This document shows, in pieces, positions 48,580 to 51,610 of a DNA stretch of 51,610 nucleotides. The position numbers and the translations under genes were made by a program. The stretch covers positions 1 through 51,610 of the forward strand of contig CAJNOQ010000409.1 of assembly GCA_905250885.1 (NCBI GenBank), read 5' to 3'. A model generated the notes under the pieces. The model worked only from the letters and a program-made list of their open reading frames with translations. It had not been told where the DNA came from and made no database searches. The stretch comes from Didymodactylos carnosus (taxonomy: Eukaryota > Rotifera > Eurotatoria > Philodinida > Philodinidae). Position 1 is the first letter of the stretch, and each line of letters starts with the position of its first letter.

Positions 48580-48925
48580 GGTTCCTTAGTAAAATCCCTA
48601 TGAGTTTCCTGACAGGACATATCCTACCAATGTCCTACTAGGTTTTCGTTTTAATCTCTTGAGATCCTAAATAAATCCTAAAAAATCCTAATGAAATCAG
48701 GCATACCCGAAAGCCATAGAATTTTCGAAGATTTTGTTAGGATTCTAAACAAACTTAAGCGAAACTCTAGCAGGATCTTAGCATTTTAGGATAGATCCTA
48801 AATGCTAGGAAGTTTTAGGTGGATCCAGATTGTTAGGATCCTGTAAGATCCTAGTAGGAAATAGATAAGAAGTGCGTAGGATTAGTATAATCTTTTTATT
48901 GATTTCATTATACAAGTGCGTAGGA
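48580..48925. repeat. Palindromic-word cluster H: TAGGATCCTA
   Basis: About fifteen copies or halves of TAGGATCCTA in 350 bp, including TGAGATCCTAAATAAATCCT, TTAGGATAGATCCTAAATGC within a hairpin at 48,781-48,805, TTAGGATCCTGTAAGATCCT and GCCTAGGG at the right. Confidence 0.7.
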
Positions 48926-49780
48926 TTTTGCCTAGGGTTAGTTTTAAAAATGAAAATACAGTCATTTTTTCTCGATAAAATGGACTTTCCATGAGCTTTC
49001 GTACTTTTTCTATTATCTAGACCACTGAGACTGCCAAAGCAAACGAGAATTAGTTTCGCTCAGGGAGTCTCAAACAATGGGTTTTTTCATGAGGTTTATT
49101 CTAGCATTTGAGGAATTTTGACAGACCTAATGATTTATATGATGAGAAAAAATGCGAGAGCCTAGTTTGTAGTGCACACCAAATTACCTGTGTTTCGTTG
49201 TTTTACGCGTATCGATGATGCTATGGGAATTCCATTGCTCTTCCGGTAGCAAAAGACTAGCTTTTGAGTGTATTAGAATTAAGATAATTCACACCCGGTT
49301 AAAGCATATAAAAGATCGAAAAAAATTTATGAGCCGAGGTAATTTGGTAGGCTCTACAAAATGGCTCTTCAAAGTCCATCTAACTTCCATAGTACCGGCT
49401 ACATCGCTACTGGATAGAGATGTGTAGAACGTCCTTATCCTACCCTGCGGAGTTGGGTAGGGCCAGGACTTTGTTTAAGAAAGATGGATTATATCAAAAT
49501 TTTCAGAGGATACGGTCAGAACTAAACCAACCGCTTCCCTGTGCCGGTCAAGTACCGATATATATATATCTTCAAAAAAAGTATCGCACTGAATTTTTTA
49601 GAGCTGTAATGAATTTTTTGATACAGATACTTTTACTTCATTTTCTATTATTGCTTAGAGTGTGCTGTACTGACAACCATTAAATTGCCATGTCACTACT
49701 ATGCAGCACTGCCTCGTCACTCGATACCTCTCTCGTGAGAACATGATCCCAAACAAACATTCAACAATATTATAAACATA
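48926..49780. other. No supported gene
   Basis: Less AT-rich than the surroundings. It includes a small hairpin CCTACCCTGCGG / GTTGGGTAGG at about 49,439-49,462. The open frames at 49,215-49,427 and 49,420-49,683 lack any recognisable motif. Confidence 0.4.
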
Positions 49781-49799
49781 CTGTATAAATTTGTAAAAT

Positions 49800-50187
49800 T
49801 TGGTATTACAAATATAGGATTTGGATTTCAAAAGTATCCAACACTTCATAGCAGTTTCTCACACAAATACAAAGGAGGATATCATAGAAAAGTTGGAGTT
49901 GTTTATTATGTAGAATGCAAAGACTGTACTAATATTTCCGTTGGACAAACAGGTAATGAAGTAGGCGTTAGAATGAACCAGCATGAGAAGAAGACAATGC
50001 TCATTTGTTTTCAAAAATATCTTTACATGTCACTGAAAACAATCGCACTGTAAATCTAGACGAACCTTGTATATTCGAATATGAAAAAAATAAAATTAAA
50101 AGACAAATAAAAGAGACATTACTGACGCGCGAACAAGAAAAGCTAGCCTACAATGACATTTCATTAAAGACAGTGATTTTCGATTAG
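49800..50187 (+). pseudogene. Penelope-like element C-terminal fragment with degraded GIY-YIG endonuclease
   Basis: Reads FQKYPTLHSSFSHKYKGGYH, then GVVYYVECKDCTNISVGQTG and VRMNQHEK at about 49,890-49,992, matching the GVYxIxC-x2-C-x3-YIGQTG-x-R-x2-EH layout of the Penelope-like GIY-YIG domain. YIG appears as SVG. A frameshift near 50,000 moves to a frame open to 50,187 (LHVTENNRTVNLDEPCIFEY, then LLTREQEKLAYNDISLKT and a stop). The last codons are shared with the tail in cic intron 1. The reverse transcriptase is missing. Confidence 0.72.
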
Positions 50188-50460
50188 ACAGTCTAGAAAA
50201 TAGCAGTCACTCAGTTCTATACTACAGATTTTTCTATTTTAAAATTTTTCTAGTACTTTCGTTCTCTCTTGTTTCAACTAGATATACATATATAAAATCA
50301 TCTTTCGTCTAAATTCGACAGTCAGATTAGCCTGATGATGGATACTGTGAAGTATCGAAAGATCGCTTTGTATATAAAATAATTTTACAAAAATGTTTTT
50401 CAACTATATTAAACACTATTTAATATAATTAAAAAACATTTTTGTAAATCATTTTATATT
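50188..50460 (+). mobile_element. Penelope-like 3' untranslated tail with terminal hairpin
   Basis: Continues from the stop codon through TCTAGTACTTTCG, CTAAATTCGACAGTCAGATT and the CTGATGA...GAAA stem-loop to an AT-rich end. The end is a hairpin at about 50,370-50,460 whose arms are TTACAAAAATGTTTTTCAA and its near-complement. The same tail occurs on the minus strand at 4918-5172. Confidence 0.7.
50332..50360 (+). ncRNA. Hammerhead-like stem-loop in the Penelope-like tail
   Basis: CTGATGA (50,332-50,338), two spacer bases TG, a perfect 6-bp stem GATACT/AGTATC with loop GTGA, then GAAA (50,357-50,360). Many Penelope-like elements carry hammerhead ribozymes, whose core is CUGAUGA, helix II, GAAA. 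Here two extra bases before helix II are non-canonical, and I could not find convincing helices I and III. Treat it as a ribozyme-like relic at best. Confidence 0.3.
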
Positions 50461-50770
50461 AAAAGTATGATACTTACTTCACTGACACTTGTTGGGAACG
50501 TGCGGACATAAATGTCAGCAAAAGTTTTGAGTTTGGCACTCGTACGTGTGCATCGGTGCCGTTCAAGTGCCGACAAATGTTCTTTCCCAGAATGAAAACA
50601 ATAAATTTTCACAATAAACAGCCTTATCCAGATCACTCTAGAATTTTACTTATACATAAAGCCAATATTAGATTCATAATCAGCATACAAGTTACCCTAT
50701 TGTACAATATATAAAAAACGTTTCGTCTGATATTTTTCAATGAAAACTATCCTGGATTTCCATCAACCCT

Positions 50771-50880
50771 AGTCGAGAGTCCCGGCAGAAGTCCCGCGGG
50801 ACTCCCTTGGGAGTTTTTTTTCTCAAAAAATCCATAGGGAGTCCTACAGGACTCCACAAAAAGTCCCGCGAGAGTCCCAT
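50771..50880. repeat. Palindromic-word cluster I: AGTCCCGCGGGACT
   Basis: Perfect palindrome AGTCCCGCGGGACT at 50,790-50,803. Variants are GAGAGTCCCGGC, GACTCCCTTGGGAGT, GGAGTCCTACAGGACTCC (50,838-50,855) and AGTCCCGCGAGAGTCCC. It is strikingly GC-rich for this window. CAACCCTAGTCGAG precedes it. Confidence 0.7.
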
Positions 50881-51029
50881 ATACAAAAAATTTTATTTTT
50901 TGAAAAAATCAGTATGAATAAAGAGGCAGGTAGTAAATTCAGGTGTACACAGCAAATTCAGCTCTCTGTTCCCTTATCTAAGTAGGTCTCATTTTCGCTA
51001 GACACGACCAAGACAAACATCACCTATGG

Positions 51030-51300
51030 GAAAAATCTAGATACATTTCGTCTATAATCCGGCGATACACGACTAGTTGCCATCTAGATCACTAGTTGGA
51101 AAAGGGACTTTTAACTAGATGCGTCTGCATGTGCAACTAGCAATAGTTAAATCGATCGATTAGCGGACGATAAATCGATAGTTGCAACTAGAAGAAATCT
51201 AGTAATCGCTCGATTACTAGATTTCCACTGTTGCTACACAGTAGTTGCAATCGAGTAAAAATCTAGTAATCTAGATGAATCGGACGATACTAGATTTGTT
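51030..51300. repeat. Palindromic-word cluster J: TAGTTGCAACTA and ATCTAGAT
   Basis: Contains TAGTTGCAACTA (51,179-51,190). The arms AAATCTAGTAATCG and CGATTACTAGATTT flank a 2-bp centre (51,195-51,224). It also contains ATCGATCGAT, CATCTAGATCACTAGTTGG and TCTAGTAATCTAGATG. It starts near CACCTATGGGAAAAATC. Confidence 0.7.
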
Positions 51301-51610
51301 TTTTGACGCTTGGGAATGTTACACTATCGGATTTTTGGACAAGTTTTCTTTTGAGACACATCTCTTTCACAGATTAATTAAGTCCGTATATGTCACAGAA
51401 AAGAATAAAAAATCCTTGAAAATAATTATTAAAACAGCGATCGAAAGTTTAGCGGTATCGGAAAAAACTAATTTCATCTGTTTATCATCCAGATTAATTG
51501 TTCGAACTTGAAAATCTATTTCACTTGTTGGCAGAAAATCTGTGCAATAGCAACTTTTGATATAAAAGAGTCGCTTAAAAGGAATGTTTCTTATGATAGC
51601 TGAGACACTG
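51301..51610. other. Right edge, no supported gene
   Basis: An open frame covers 51,275-51,511 and partly overlaps cluster J. Its protein has no recognisable motif. Confidence 0.4.

Noticed and set aside
50332-50360. Canonical hammerhead ribozyme
   Set aside because: Two extra bases before helix II and no clear helices I and III, so kept only as hammerhead-like.

Overview
The window is AT-rich, intron-containing metazoan DNA, probably from a small-bodied invertebrate. The coding exons are glutamine-, serine- and asparagine-rich, most introns are 79-254 bp, and the remaining DNA is full of DNA transposons, Penelope-like retroelement tails and a tRNA-derived SINE. A rotifer-like or other spiralian source is possible, but nothing here settles it. 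No bacterial gene, rRNA, CRISPR array or intact tRNA gene was seen.

The only confident protein-coding gene is on the minus strand at the left edge: the long isoform of capicua (cic), an HMG-box transcriptional repressor. Eight exons (6004 down to 700) join in one open frame of 992 codons. They carry a low-complexity N-terminus, a CIC-L-type N-terminal domain ending in PPWHE, a C/C/C/H motif and the capicua HMG box. The frame leaves the last exon at a GTGAGT donor with no stop, so the C-terminal exons lie beyond the left edge. Every junction from exon 1 to exon 8 is phase 1.

About 45 kb upstream of cic contains no gene I can support. It is AT-rich, with many simple repeats and a dense set of decayed mobile elements: a Merlin (IS1595-like) element with a broken transposase (9.1-10.3 kb); a terminal-inverted-repeat element (20.8-21.6 kb); large foldbacks at 21.7-23.3, 27.6-28.2 and 38.0-38.7 kb; Penelope-like fragments at 28.4 and 49.8 kb, plus a third tail inside cic intron 1; a nested foldback/hAT complex with a ~176-bp tandem array (31.7-34.6 kb); and a SINE (35.6-35.8 kb).

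The most unusual pattern is a series of separate clusters, mostly in the right half. Each is built from many near-copies of its own short palindromic word: CACTTTTAAAAGTG, TAAGATCTTA, TATCGCGATA, ATCACGTGAT, ATGAGTACTCAT, TAGGATCCTA, AGTCCCGCGGGACT and TAGTTGCAACTA. Several clusters end in related CCCACTGAAA-like sequences. They look like a family of non-autonomous elements sharing an architecture but not a sequence. I do not recognise this as a described repeat class, though subterminal transposase-binding arrays are a plausible explanation.
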